Made by a program: the position numbers and the translations under genes. From Salinispora oceanensis (GTDB lineage Bacteria; Actinomycetota; Actinomycetes; Mycobacteriales; Micromonosporaceae), in NCBI RefSeq assembly GCF_000383575.1, contig NZ_KB911579.1, positions 4,611,424 to 4,675,423 of the forward strand: a stretch of 64,000 bases of DNA, written 5' to 3'. Positions 35,142-43,635 of this stretch are shown here, one piece after another. The first letter of the stretch is position 1. Every line of letters starts with the position of its first letter. Below the pieces are notes generated by a model. It saw only the letters and a program-made list of their open reading frames with translations, ran no database searches and was not told the DNA's origin.

Positions 35142-36062
35142 GTGACCGCAGTCGATTTTGCCGGTACCGGTCGTCCGGTCGCCGTCCTGGCCAACCCGAG
35201 CGCCGGCCGGGGGCGCCACCGTGGGCTACTGCCCACTGTGGTGCACCGACTGGCGGCCGGCGGTCATCCGGTGCGGGTGCTTGCGGCGGAGACTCCGGCG
35301 GAGGCTCAGGCGGCCTGTCGCGCGGCGGTGTCCGACGGCGCGGCGGCGCTGGTCGCCGTCGGTGGCGACGGCACCGCGCACCTGGCGCTACAGGCGGTGG
35401 CGGGCACTCCAGTGCCGTTCGCGGTGGTGCCGGCGGGGACCGGGAACGACTTCGCCGGTGACACCGGCTTCCCGGTTGACCCCCTCACCGCGGCCGACGC
35501 GATCGCCGCCGCGTTGCGGCACGGCCGCTCCCATCCGATCGACCTGGCCCGTACCACCGCGGCCGACGGCACCCAGCGGTGGTACGGGGCGGTGCTCGCC
35601 GCCGGCATCGACGCGATCATCAACGAGCGGGCCAACCGGTTGCGGTGGCCCCGTGGCCCGCGCCGCTATGACCTGGCGATTCTGGTGGAGCTGGCCCGGC
35701 TGCGGCCCCGCCGCTACACGTTGCGCCTGGATGGGGTGACCCACGAACTGGACGCCGTCCTGGTGGCGGTCGGCAACTGCGCCCGCTACGGCGGCGGGAT
35801 GCGGATCTGCCCGGCCGCCGACCCGACCGATGGGCTGCTCGACGTCGTGGTCGGCGGGCGGTTCAACCGGCGTACGCTGCTGCGGATAAAACGCCGCATC
35901 TATCCGGGGACGCACGTTGACCACCCGCTGGTACGCAGCTTCCGGGCGCGGACGGTGGAGGTGGCCGCCGCGGGCATCACCGGTTACGCCGACGGGGAAC
36001 CGGTTGCCGAACTGCCGATGACGATCACCGCGGCCCCGGCGGCGGTGCGGCTGCTGCGCTAA
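35142..36062 (+). CDS. Diacylglycerol/sphingosine kinase-like lipid kinase (YegS/DgkB family)
   Basis: 306 residues. The nucleotide-binding loop VAVGGDGTAHLA is at 72-83, with the substrate-side PAGTGNDFAGD after it, both typical of DAGK-catalytic proteins. It likely phosphorylates a membrane lipid such as diacylglycerol. In mycobacteria the gene lies in the same place, between tatC and helY. The frame extends upstream, but GTG 35142 removes a low-complexity lead; GTG 35133 is also possible. It is convergent with the HAD gene. Confidence 0.88.
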   Translation: MTAVDFAGTGRPVAVLANPSAGRGRHRGLLPTVVHRLAAGGHPVRVLAAETPAEAQAACRAAVSDGAAALVAVGGDGTAHLALQAVAGTPVPFAVVPAGTGNDFAGDTGFPVDPLTAADAIAAALRHGRSHPIDLARTTAADGTQRWYGAVLAAGIDAIINERANRLRWPRGPRRYDLAILVELARLRPRRYTLRLDGVTHELDAVLVAVGNCARYGGGMRICPAADPTDGLLDVVVGGRFNRRTLLRIKRRIYPGTHVDHPLVRSFRARTVEVAAAGITGYADGEPVAELPMTITAAPAAVRLLR

Positions 36063-36097
36063 CGCCGGTGCACCGGCAGGGCCAGCGCCGCGGCCGG

Positions 36098-36859
36098 TCA
36101 GCCCGGTACGGCCAGGTCCAGCACCGCGCCGAGCCCGTTCGGCCGGCCAGCCTCACCAGGCGGGAGCACCAACACCGCGCAGCCAGCCGCCACCGCCCCC
36201 GCGTCGGCGGGGGTGTCCCCGACCATGAGCACACGTTCCGGGTCAACGGCCAGCGTCCCGCAGGCGTGCAGGAAGATGCCCGGATCGGGCTTGCAGCGCC
36301 CCACCTCGTACGACAGCACGTACCCGTCCACCAGATCGGCGAGCCCCCAGGCGGCGAAGAGCGGCCGGATGTCGAAGCCGATGTTGCTGACCACGCCCAC
36401 GCGCACCCCGGCGGCACGCAGCGCGGCCAGGGTGGGGGCGGTATCCGGGTAGGGCACCCACCCCTCGGGCACCAGCAACCGCTCGTAGAGCGCGTCGGCG
36501 AGCCCATCGATCCCGGCGTCGATCGTCGCCGCGAGCCCGGTGTACGCGCCGCGATGCGCATGTGGGTACAGGTCCCGGTCGGCCCAGAGTTCGGCCAGCG
36601 CGGGCGGGACCCGCTGGGGCAGCGGCCCCCCGGCCCTCCCGGCGGTGAGCAGCCGGTCGGCGAGGGCGGTGGCGCGGATCCGGTCCAGCGTGGTGCCACA
36701 GGCGGCGGCCGCCGCGGTCACCCAGGCGGTGGCCTCCTCCACCTGTGCGAGCGTGCCGTGGAAGTCGAAGAGCACCGCTTCCACCGGCCGGCGGGACGCG
36801 GTCGGGGTAACGGCACGACCCGGGGCGATTGTCTGGGCGGGTTCGGTACTGTCCGGCAC
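36098..36859 (-). CDS. HAD-superfamily protein with DFHGT motif I
   Basis: 253 residues. Motif I is LFDFHGTLA: the nucleophile Asp is present but the +2 acid/base Asp is replaced by His. Motif II is GVVSNIG, motif III the Lys in RCKPDP, and motif IV MVGDTPADAG. A helical cap lies between I and II. Members lacking the +2 Asp are often dehalogenase-like or act on unusual substrates, so a standard phosphatase should not be assumed. GTG 36859 (or 36868) is the start. It diverges from helY. Confidence 0.8.
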   Translation of the reverse strand: MPDSTEPAQTIAPGRAVTPTASRRPVEAVLFDFHGTLAQVEEATAWVTAAAAACGTTLDRIRATALADRLLTAGRAGGPLPQRVPPALAELWADRDLYPHAHRGAYTGLAATIDAGIDGLADALYERLLVPEGWVPYPDTAPTLAALRAAGVRVGVVSNIGFDIRPLFAAWGLADLVDGYVLSYEVGRCKPDPGIFLHACGTLAVDPERVLMVGDTPADAGAVAAGCAVLVLPPGEAGRPNGLGAVLDLAVPG

Positions 36860-36947
36860 GCCGTGCACCCTACCGACCGCCCCGGACGGCTGCGGCAGGG
36901 ACGGCCTCGTGGGGCGTGCCGGCGCGGTACGCACTAATCTTGGTCCC

Positions 36948-39716
36948 ATGTCGAGCCCCGCCGAGCGGTACGCCGCGGCACGCCGCCGGGCCGCACAGGC
37001 CCACCTGTCCCCGGCGTTGGACGAGTTCGCCCTCGACCTCGGCGTCGACCTCGACGATTTCCAGCGGGAGGCGTGCCAGGCGTTGGAGCGCGGCAGCGGG
37101 GTCCTGGTCTGCGCCCCCACCGGCGCCGGCAAGACGGTCGTCGGTGAGTTCGCCGTCCACCTGGCGCTGCGGGGTGGGACCTCGGCCGAGGCGGGGCGCC
37201 GCAAGTGCTTCTACACCACCCCGATCAAGGCGTTGTCGAATCAGAAGTACCACGATCTCGTTGACCGGCACGGCGCCGACCAGGTCGGGCTACTCACCGG
37301 TGACAACGCCATCAACGGTGATGCGCCGGTGGTGGTGATGACCACCGAGGTACTGCGCAACATGCTCTACGCCGGCTCGGCGACGCTGCAGGGGCTGGCG
37401 TACGTGGTGATGGACGAGGTGCACTACCTCGCCGACCGGTTCCGCGGTGGCGTGTGGGAGGAGGTGATCATCCACCTGCCCGCCTCGGTCACGCTGGTGT
37501 CGCTGTCGGCGACGGTGTCAAACGCGGAGGAGTTCGCCGACTGGCTGATCACGGTCCGCGGCGAGACCGAGGTTGTGGTCAGCGAGCACCGGCCGGTGCC
37601 GTTGTGGCAACACATGCTGGTGGGCCGGCGGATGTTCGACCTGTTCCACGACGCCGACGCCGCGCGTAAGCACGATGTGCATCCGGAGTTGCTGCGCTAC
37701 ACCCGCGACACGCTGCGCCGCCTCGAGTTGGGGGAGGGGCGCGGTGGCGGCCCCGGAGGTCGGCGTGGACCGCGCTGGCGGGGGCCGATGCGCCCGGACA
37801 TCGTTGACCGGCTCGACCGGGAGGGGTTGCTGCCGGCGATCCTGTTTATCTTCAGCCGTGCCGGCTGCGACGCGGCGGTGCAGCAGTGTCTCGCCGCCGG
37901 GCTGCGGCTGACCGGCCCAGAGGAGCGGGCCGAGATCCGTCGGGTGGTGGAGAGCCGGATCACCACGATCCCTGGCGAGGACCTGTCGGTGCTCGGCTAC
38001 TGGGACTGGCTGGACGGGTTGGAGCGGGGCCTCGCCGCACACCACGCCGGCATGCTGCCGGCGTTCAAGGAGGTCGTTGAGGAGCTCTTCGTCCGCGGGC
38101 TAGTGAAGGCGGTGTTCGCCACCGAGACCCTCGCGCTGGGCATCAACATGCCAGCCCGCTGCGTGGTGTTGGAACGCCTGGTCAAGTACAACGGCGAGGC
38201 GCACGTGGACCTGACGCCCGGCGAGTACACGCAGCTCACCGGCCGAGCTGGCCGACGCGGTATCGACGTGGAGGGGCACGCCGTGGTGGTCTGGTCCCCG
38301 GAGACCGACCCGCGGCACGTGGCCGGCCTGGCATCCACCCGTACATACCCGCTGCGGTCGAGCTTCCGGCCGTCGTACAACATGGCCGTCAACCTGGTCG
38401 GCAGCGTGGGCGCGGAGCCGGCCCGGGCGTTGCTGGAATCCTCGTTCGCGCAGTTCCAGGCGGACCGGTCGGTGGTCGGGCTGGCGCGGCAGGTCCAGCG
38501 CAACACCGAGACGGTCCAGGCGTACGGCCTGGAGGCGGCCTGCCAACACGGTGACTTCGACGCCTACTTCGCGATCCGGGTCGCGATCGCCGACCGGGAG
38601 CGGGAGCTGGCCCGGCAGGGGCAGAGCCAGCGAAAGGCGGCGGCGATCGTCTCGCTGGAGCGGCTGCGGGTCGGCGACGTGATCCGGGTGCCGTCCGGCC
38701 GGCGAGCTGGCCTTGCGGTGGTGCTGGACCCGGCGGCCGCCGGCTTCGGGGAGCCCCGTCCGTTGGTGCTGACCCAGGACCGCTGGGCGGGCCGGGTGGG
38801 CCCGGGCGACTTCACCACTCCGGCGGAGGTGCTCACCCGGATTCGGGTGCCCAAACACTTCAACCACCGCTCCCCGGCCGCCCGCCGGGACCTGGCCGCC
38901 GCGGTCAGCGGCACCGGGCTGAACCGGCACGGCAGCCGGCGGGGAGGCCGGTCGCGGCGCGGTGGTGGGGAGGACGATCGGCTCGTGCAGCTCCGCGCTG
39001 AGCTGCGCCGTCACCCGTGCCATGCCTGCCCGGAACGGGAGGAGCATGCCCGCTGGGCGGAGCGCCGCCGCCGGTTGGAGAAGGACACCGAGGAGCTGCG
39101 GCAGCGGGTGACTGGCCGGACCGGTTCCCTGGCCCGCACCTTCGACCGGATCGTGGCGCTGTTGACGGCCCGCGGCTACCTGGCCACCGATGGGGGCGTC
39201 ACCGACGCCGGTCGGATGTTGAGCCGGATCTGGACGGAGGCGGACCTGCTGGTCGCCGAGTGCCTGCGTCGTGGCGTGTGGAATGGGCTCAGCCCGGCCG
39301 AGTTGGCGGCGGCGGTGTCGGTGGTGGTCTTCGAGGCCCGCCGGGACGTCGACGAGCGTGCGTCGCTGCCGCGGGGCGCGGTCGCGACGGCGGTCGACGA
39401 GACGTTGAAGCTGTGGGGGGAGATCGAGGCCGACGAGGCGGCGCAGGGGCTGACCGTGACCCGGGAGCCGGATCTCGGCTTCGCCTGGCCGGTCTACCGC
39501 TGGGCCCGCGGGGAGCCACTCGCGAAGGTCCTCGTCAGCGGCCACATCGACGGCGAGATGCCGGCCGGTGACTTCGTCCGTTGGGCTCGGCAGGTGGTGG
39601 ACCTGCTCGGCCAACTGGCCGAATCCGGCGGTGCCTCGGCCGAGCTGCGCAGCACGGCGCGGCAGGCCATCGTCGCGGTGAATCGCGGGGTGCTCTCCTA
39701 CCAGGCCACCGCCTGA
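36948..39716 (+). CDS. helY: DEAD/DEVH-box RNA helicase, HelY/Ski2-Mtr4 type
   Basis: 922 residues. Motif I is APTGAGKT (56-63), motif II DEVH (156-159), motif III SLSATVSN, motif VI region LTGRAGRRGIDVEG. The C-terminal half carries the stalk and DSHCT domain of the Ski2/Mtr4 family (from about residue 690). A short cysteine pair (CHACPE) in the insert may bind metal. It is thought to unwind structured RNA. The open frame extends 136 codons upstream over the divergent HAD gene, but ATG 36948 begins the conserved region and gives the usual length of about 900. Confidence 0.92.
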   Translation: MSSPAERYAAARRRAAQAHLSPALDEFALDLGVDLDDFQREACQALERGSGVLVCAPTGAGKTVVGEFAVHLALRGGTSAEAGRRKCFYTTPIKALSNQKYHDLVDRHGADQVGLLTGDNAINGDAPVVVMTTEVLRNMLYAGSATLQGLAYVVMDEVHYLADRFRGGVWEEVIIHLPASVTLVSLSATVSNAEEFADWLITVRGETEVVVSEHRPVPLWQHMLVGRRMFDLFHDADAARKHDVHPELLRYTRDTLRRLELGEGRGGGPGGRRGPRWRGPMRPDIVDRLDREGLLPAILFIFSRAGCDAAVQQCLAAGLRLTGPEERAEIRRVVESRITTIPGEDLSVLGYWDWLDGLERGLAAHHAGMLPAFKEVVEELFVRGLVKAVFATETLALGINMPARCVVLERLVKYNGEAHVDLTPGEYTQLTGRAGRRGIDVEGHAVVVWSPETDPRHVAGLASTRTYPLRSSFRPSYNMAVNLVGSVGAEPARALLESSFAQFQADRSVVGLARQVQRNTETVQAYGLEAACQHGDFDAYFAIRVAIADRERELARQGQSQRKAAAIVSLERLRVGDVIRVPSGRRAGLAVVLDPAAAGFGEPRPLVLTQDRWAGRVGPGDFTTPAEVLTRIRVPKHFNHRSPAARRDLAAAVSGTGLNRHGSRRGGRSRRGGGEDDRLVQLRAELRRHPCHACPEREEHARWAERRRRLEKDTEELRQRVTGRTGSLARTFDRIVALLTARGYLATDGGVTDAGRMLSRIWTEADLLVAECLRRGVWNGLSPAELAAAVSVVVFEARRDVDERASLPRGAVATAVDETLKLWGEIEADEAAQGLTVTREPDLGFAWPVYRWARGEPLAKVLVSGHIDGEMPAGDFVRWARQVVDLLGQLAESGGASAELRSTARQAIVAVNRGVLSYQATA

Positions 39717-39781
39717 CGACGTACGTCTCGTCCGGCACCGCACCGTCCCCGGCACCGCGTGGTGCCGCTGGGCGGCGGCGG

Positions 39782-40699
39782 TCAGTCGGCGCGGTTGGCC
39801 AGGGCGTCCACCAGGCGCCGGACGGCGCCGGCGAGGTTCCACCGCTCGGCGAGGTCGAGCAGCCGATCGGGATCGGCGGGTGCGGTGGGCAGTTCGGTGG
39901 GCAGGTCGGGTAGCGGCACATCGAGGGCGACCCGGACCACCGCCGGGGCGACGGCCAGGTACTCCCGCGCGGCGGTGAGCTTCGCCCGTAGCCCGGGCGC
40001 GAAACCGGCGTCCGGATCGTCTAGGGCGGCGAGCACACCGGCGACGTCGCCGTGTCGGTCAACGAGCCGGGCCGCGGTCTTCTCGCCGACGCCGGGAACC
40101 CCCGGCAGGCCGTCGCTGGGGTCACCGCGCAGCGCGGCGAAGTCGGCGTAGCGGGCGGCGGGCACCCCGTATCGGGCCTGGACCGCGGCGTCGTCGCAGT
40201 CTGCCAGCTTCGCCACCCCCCGCCCGATATAGAGCAGCCGCACCCGGCGGGCGTCATCAACCAGCTGGAACAGGTCGCGGTCACCAGAGACCACCTCAAC
40301 CGGGCCAGGCTGGGTGACCGAGAGGGTGCCGAGCACGTCGTCGGCCTCGTAGCCGGCGGCGCCGACGCTGGTGATGCCGAGCGCGTCGAGCACGTCGAGG
40401 ATCACCGGGACCTGCGGACTCAGCGTGTCGGGAACCACCTCACCCCCCTGGGGCGCCACCCGGTGCGCCTTGTACGAGGGCAGGAGGGCCACCCGCCACT
40501 GGGGTCGCCAGTCGTAGTCCATCGCGCACACCAGCCGGCCCGGCCGGCGGGGGCGGACCAGGCTCGCCAACATGTCGAGGAAGCCACGGACCGCGTTGAC
40601 CGGTTGGCCCTCGGGCCCGACGGCGGCGGACTCCGGGATGCCGAAGTATGCCCGGAAGTAGAGGCTCGGCGCGTCCACGAGCAGGAGCGGGGCTGGCAT
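39782..40699 (-). CDS. 5'-3' exonuclease (PolI N-terminal domain / FEN family)
   Basis: 305 residues. It begins MPAPLLLVDAPSLYFRAYFG, with the first metal-binding Asp. AMDYDWRPQWR, YEADDVLGTL and SGDRDLFQLV supply further acidic ligands. LPGVPGVGEKTAARLV is the helix-three-turn-helix DNA-binding segment. It corresponds to a stand-alone DNA polymerase I exonuclease domain, removing 5' flaps or RNA primers (mycobacterial homologue Rv2090). ATG 40699 is the start; the frame upstream is spurious. It diverges from the acyl-CoA dehydrogenase gene and converges on helY. Confidence 0.92.
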   Translation of the reverse strand: MPAPLLLVDAPSLYFRAYFGIPESAAVGPEGQPVNAVRGFLDMLASLVRPRRPGRLVCAMDYDWRPQWRVALLPSYKAHRVAPQGGEVVPDTLSPQVPVILDVLDALGITSVGAAGYEADDVLGTLSVTQPGPVEVVSGDRDLFQLVDDARRVRLLYIGRGVAKLADCDDAAVQARYGVPAARYADFAALRGDPSDGLPGVPGVGEKTAARLVDRHGDVAGVLAALDDPDAGFAPGLRAKLTAAREYLAVAPAVVRVALDVPLPDLPTELPTAPADPDRLLDLAERWNLAGAVRRLVDALANRAD

Positions 40700-40867
40700 G
40701 CTCGACAGCCTGACACACCGCACCGACATCGGCGTGGATGCTGGCGGCGGGGAGCAGCCGACGGGGCCCGCTGGGTGTTCCGGTGCCGCGGCGGTGGGGC
40801 GAGCCGAACGACCGTTAAGCTGGTGGGTGCGACGGCTCAACCCCACCCCCACGGAGCTCATCAACTC

Positions 40868-42010
40868 ATGACTGTCGACCGGATCCTCCCCACTGACGAG
40901 GCCCACGACCTGCTGGACCTGGCCACCGAACTCGCCGACCGGGAACTCGCGCCGAAGGCCGCCGACCACGAGGAGCGTGCCGAGTTCCCCCGGGAGGTGC
41001 TGCGTACCCTGGGCCGGTCGGGCCTGCTCGGCCTGCCGTACGCGGAGGAGTATGGGGGCGCCGCCCAGCCGTACGAGGTGTACCTGCAGGTGTTGGAGAT
41101 CCTGGCCAGCCGCTGGCTCGCGGTCGCCGAGGCGATCAGCGTCCACACCCTGTCCTGCTTCCCGGTCGCCGAGTACGGCACGGCGCAGCAGCGGAAGCTG
41201 TTGCCCGAGCTGATCGGTGGGGAACTGCTCGGCGCGTACTGCCTCTCCGAGCCGCAGGGCGGGTCGGATGCCGCCAGTCTGACCACCCGGGCCGTCCTCG
41301 ACGGCGAGGAGTATGTCGTCTCCGGAACGAAGGCGTGGATCACGCACGCTCACGTGGCGGACTTCTACAACATCTTCTGCCGGACCGGCGGTGCCGGGTC
41401 GTCGGGCATCTCCTGCCTGCTCGCGGACCGGCACCTGCCCGGGATCGAGCCGCAGCTGCCGGAGCGCACGATGGGGCTGCACGCTTCCCCGGTGGCGCAG
41501 GTCGTCTTCGATGGGACGCGGGTGCCGGCGGAGCGGCTGATCGGCGGGGAGGGTAAGGGCTTCGGCATCGCGATGGCCGCCCTGGATTCGGGCCGTCTCG
41601 GGATCGCGGCCTGCGCGGTTGGCCTGGCCCAGGCGGCGCTGGACTATGCGGTCGGTTACGCCCGGGAGCGGCAGCAGTTCGGCCGGGCGATCGTCGACTT
41701 CCAGGGGCTGGGGTTCCTGCTCGCCGATGCCGCCACCCAGATCTCGGCGGCCCGGGCGCTGATGCTGGCGGCGGCGCGACTGCGCGACGCCGGCCGGCCG
41801 TACTCGATCGAGGCGGCGAAGGCGAAGCTGTTCGCCACCGATGTGGCGATGCGGGTGACCACCGACGCGGTACAGGTGCTGGGCGGCGCGGGCTACGTCG
41901 CTGATCACCCGGTGGAGCGGTACATGCGCGAAGCGAAGGTGCTCCAGATCGTTGAGGGGACCAACCAGATCCAGCGTCTGGTGATCTCCCGCGCGTTGGC
42001 GAAGGGCTGA
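40868..42010 (+). CDS. Acyl-CoA dehydrogenase
   Basis: 380 residues, the standard length. FAD-binding phrases are YCLSEPQGGSDAAS and the WITHA segment; SGRLGIAACAVGLAQAALD and REQFG-like REGQQFGR-type sequence follow. The catalytic base is Glu363 in LQIVEGTNQIQR, the short/medium-chain position. It oxidises an acyl-CoA to the 2-enoyl-CoA with electron transfer flavoprotein as acceptor. An Lrp regulator follows, and the lysine aminomutase locus is 3 kb away, so it may handle crotonyl/butyryl-CoA from lysine breakdown (inference). ATG 40868 starts directly at the conserved N-terminus. Confidence 0.92.
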   Translation: MTVDRILPTDEAHDLLDLATELADRELAPKAADHEERAEFPREVLRTLGRSGLLGLPYAEEYGGAAQPYEVYLQVLEILASRWLAVAEAISVHTLSCFPVAEYGTAQQRKLLPELIGGELLGAYCLSEPQGGSDAASLTTRAVLDGEEYVVSGTKAWITHAHVADFYNIFCRTGGAGSSGISCLLADRHLPGIEPQLPERTMGLHASPVAQVVFDGTRVPAERLIGGEGKGFGIAMAALDSGRLGIAACAVGLAQAALDYAVGYARERQQFGRAIVDFQGLGFLLADAATQISAARALMLAAARLRDAGRPYSIEAAKAKLFATDVAMRVTTDAVQVLGGAGYVADHPVERYMREAKVLQIVEGTNQIQRLVISRALAKG

Positions 42011-42097
42011 CGGAGGGGCGGCCCGGGTCCGCTGCCGCGACGCCGCTCCGGCGACCCACCGTCGCGTGGCGGGCCTTTTCCCGGTAGGTTGCTCGCC

Positions 42098-42604
42098 GTG
42101 GAGGAGATCGACCGGGCCATCGTCGCGGAGCTGGCTGTGGACGGCCGGCTGTCATATACCGACCTCGCGGAGCGGGTGGGGTTGTCGGTCTCCGCGGTGC
42201 ATCAGCGGGTCCGCCGGCTGGAGCAGCGCGGGGTCATCGGCGGGTACGCGGCCCGGGTTTCCTTCGAGGCGCTGGATCTGCCGCTGACGGCGTTTGTAGC
42301 GATTCGGCCGTTTGATCCCTCGCAGCCGGATGATGCGCCGGAGCGGCTGGCTCACCTACCGGAGATCGACTCGTGTTACTCGGTCGCGGGGGAGGATTTC
42401 TACCTGCTGTTGCTGCGGGTGGCCGGGCCGACCGACCTGGAGCGGGTGCTACAGGAGATCCGGATGGCGGCGAGTGTGACCACGCGGACCACGGTGGTGT
42501 TGTCAACGCCGTACGAGGGCCGGCCACCGAAGCTCAATGCCGAGGTGTCTGGGCGGTTGCGGCCGCGGGGGCCGGGGGAGCCGGCTGGTTCCACCGAAGG
42601 ATGA
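42098..42604 (+). CDS. Lrp/AsnC-family transcriptional regulator
   Basis: 168 residues. The N-terminal helix-turn-helix is LSYTDLAERVGLSVSAVHQRVRRLEQRGV (about 17-45), followed by the ligand-binding RAM domain (about 60-145) with SVAGEDFYLLLLRV. It probably senses an amino acid. Its 3' end overlaps the convergent histidine-phosphatase gene by 71 bases. Lysine or a derivative is a reasonable guess for the ligand because the kam genes are close, but nothing in the sequence proves it. GTG 42098 is preferred over TTG 42089. Confidence 0.88.
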   Translation: MEEIDRAIVAELAVDGRLSYTDLAERVGLSVSAVHQRVRRLEQRGVIGGYAARVSFEALDLPLTAFVAIRPFDPSQPDDAPERLAHLPEIDSCYSVAGEDFYLLLLRVAGPTDLERVLQEIRMAASVTTRTTVVLSTPYEGRPPKLNAEVSGRLRPRGPGEPAGSTEG

Positions 42605-43145
42605 CCGGCCGGCCGTGTTCGTGGCCGAGCACGCTGACGGTCGCGGTTTCCAGCCGGAACAGCGCCCCGGCGGAGGGTGCTAGGCCGAGCCATCGGGCGG
42701 TGAGCACCCGGAGGCTGTGCGCGTGTCCGACCACGGCGACGGTTCCGTGCTCGAGGACGCCACCGAGTCGGTTGAGGAGTCGGTCGAGCCGCGCACCGAC
42801 CTCGCTGGGGGACTCACCGCCGGGGCAGCCGTCAGTCCAGAGGTTCCAGTCGGGATCTTCTTCGTGGACCTCGGCGGTCGTGCGGCCCTCGATCTCGCCG
42901 TAGTTCCACTCGACCAGGTCGTTGTCCGTCCCGGTCGGGGTGAGGCCGGCGAGCCGCGCGGTGCGCACCGCGCGGGTAGACGGGCTGGTCAGGACTGTGG
43001 CGAAGCGCCGGCCGGTGAGCATCGGGCCGAGCGCGCGGGCCTGCCGTTCGCCGTCGGGGGTCAGCGCGAGGTCGGTGTACGAGGTGTGTCGCCGACGGGC
43101 GCTCCACGTGGTCTCACCGTGTCTGATCAGGAGGAGCTCACCCAT
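42534..43145 (-). CDS. Histidine phosphatase (phosphoglycerate mutase-like) family protein
   Basis: 203 residues. LLIRHGETTWS near the N-terminus carries the phospho-acceptor His9. The second catalytic pair is in VVGHAHSLRVL, and the Glu of EWNYGEIEGRT lies between. The size fits broad acid phosphatases and sugar or cofactor phosphatases of the PGM-like group. ATG 43145 is chosen over a TTG four codons upstream. It overlaps the Lrp gene tail to tail by 71 bases. Confidence 0.88.
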   Translation of the reverse strand: MGELLLIRHGETTWSARRRHTSYTDLALTPDGERQARALGPMLTGRRFATVLTSPSTRAVRTARLAGLTPTGTDNDLVEWNYGEIEGRTTAEVHEEDPDWNLWTDGCPGGESPSEVGARLDRLLNRLGGVLEHGTVAVVGHAHSLRVLTARWLGLAPSAGALFRLETATVSVLGHEHGRPVILRWNQPAPPAPAAATAQTPRH

Positions 43146-43298
43146 GCTCTCAGTCAACCATTGGTGCCGCCACTCTTCCTGGCTAGCATCCTAGGATGCG
43201 TTACGTGATGTGCTCCGGCCCACCGAGCCAAGCGAATACTCATCACCAACGTGGGAAACCGATGTCGCTGGCCGAAACGCCACGAGGGGAGAGCGGAG

Positions 43299-43496
43299 AT
43301 GAGCTTCGCCACCAAGACGAAGAACATGGTGGACGAGCTGACCGGCGCCACCAAGGAACGGGTGGGCGATGTCTGCGGCGACGAGCGGCTGCGGGTCGAA
43401 GGGGTCCGGCAGCGGGACGACGCCCGTGCTCGCCAGGCTAGGGAGGAGCGCGCCGAGCAGTCGGAGCGTGAGTTGGATCGAACTGGGGCGCGGTGA
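43299..43496 (+). CDS. CsbD-like stress-response small protein
   Basis: 65 residues, highly charged. KNMVDELTGATKERVGDVCGD matches the CsbD pattern (helix, Gly, KE..G). The rest is an Arg/Glu-rich helix. CsbD proteins accumulate under general stress control; their molecular role is unknown. CGGAG lies directly before ATG 43299 (GGGGAGAGCGGAG). A long hairpin follows. Confidence 0.75.
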   Translation: MSFATKTKNMVDELTGATKERVGDVCGDERLRVEGVRQRDDARARQAREERAEQSERELDRTGAR

Positions 43497-43509
43497 CGTG
43501 ACCGTTTTG

Positions 43510-43553
43510 ACGACGACGGGCCCGGAAGCACCTGCTTCCGGGCCCGTCGTCGT
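43510..43553. terminator. Bidirectional hairpin between csbD-like gene and kamA
   Basis: ACGACGACGGGCCCGGAAGC (43510-43529) pairs perfectly with 43534-43553 around a four-base loop, a 20-bp stem. It lies between a plus-strand and a minus-strand gene end and likely stops transcription from both sides. Confidence 0.85.
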
Positions 43554-43635
43554 TCTGACTGGCGTTGGTTACGGCCGGGTTGCCGAAACGCAGTGCCGCC
43601 CACGAGTGGTGGTCACGGGCGGCGGATCAGATGGT

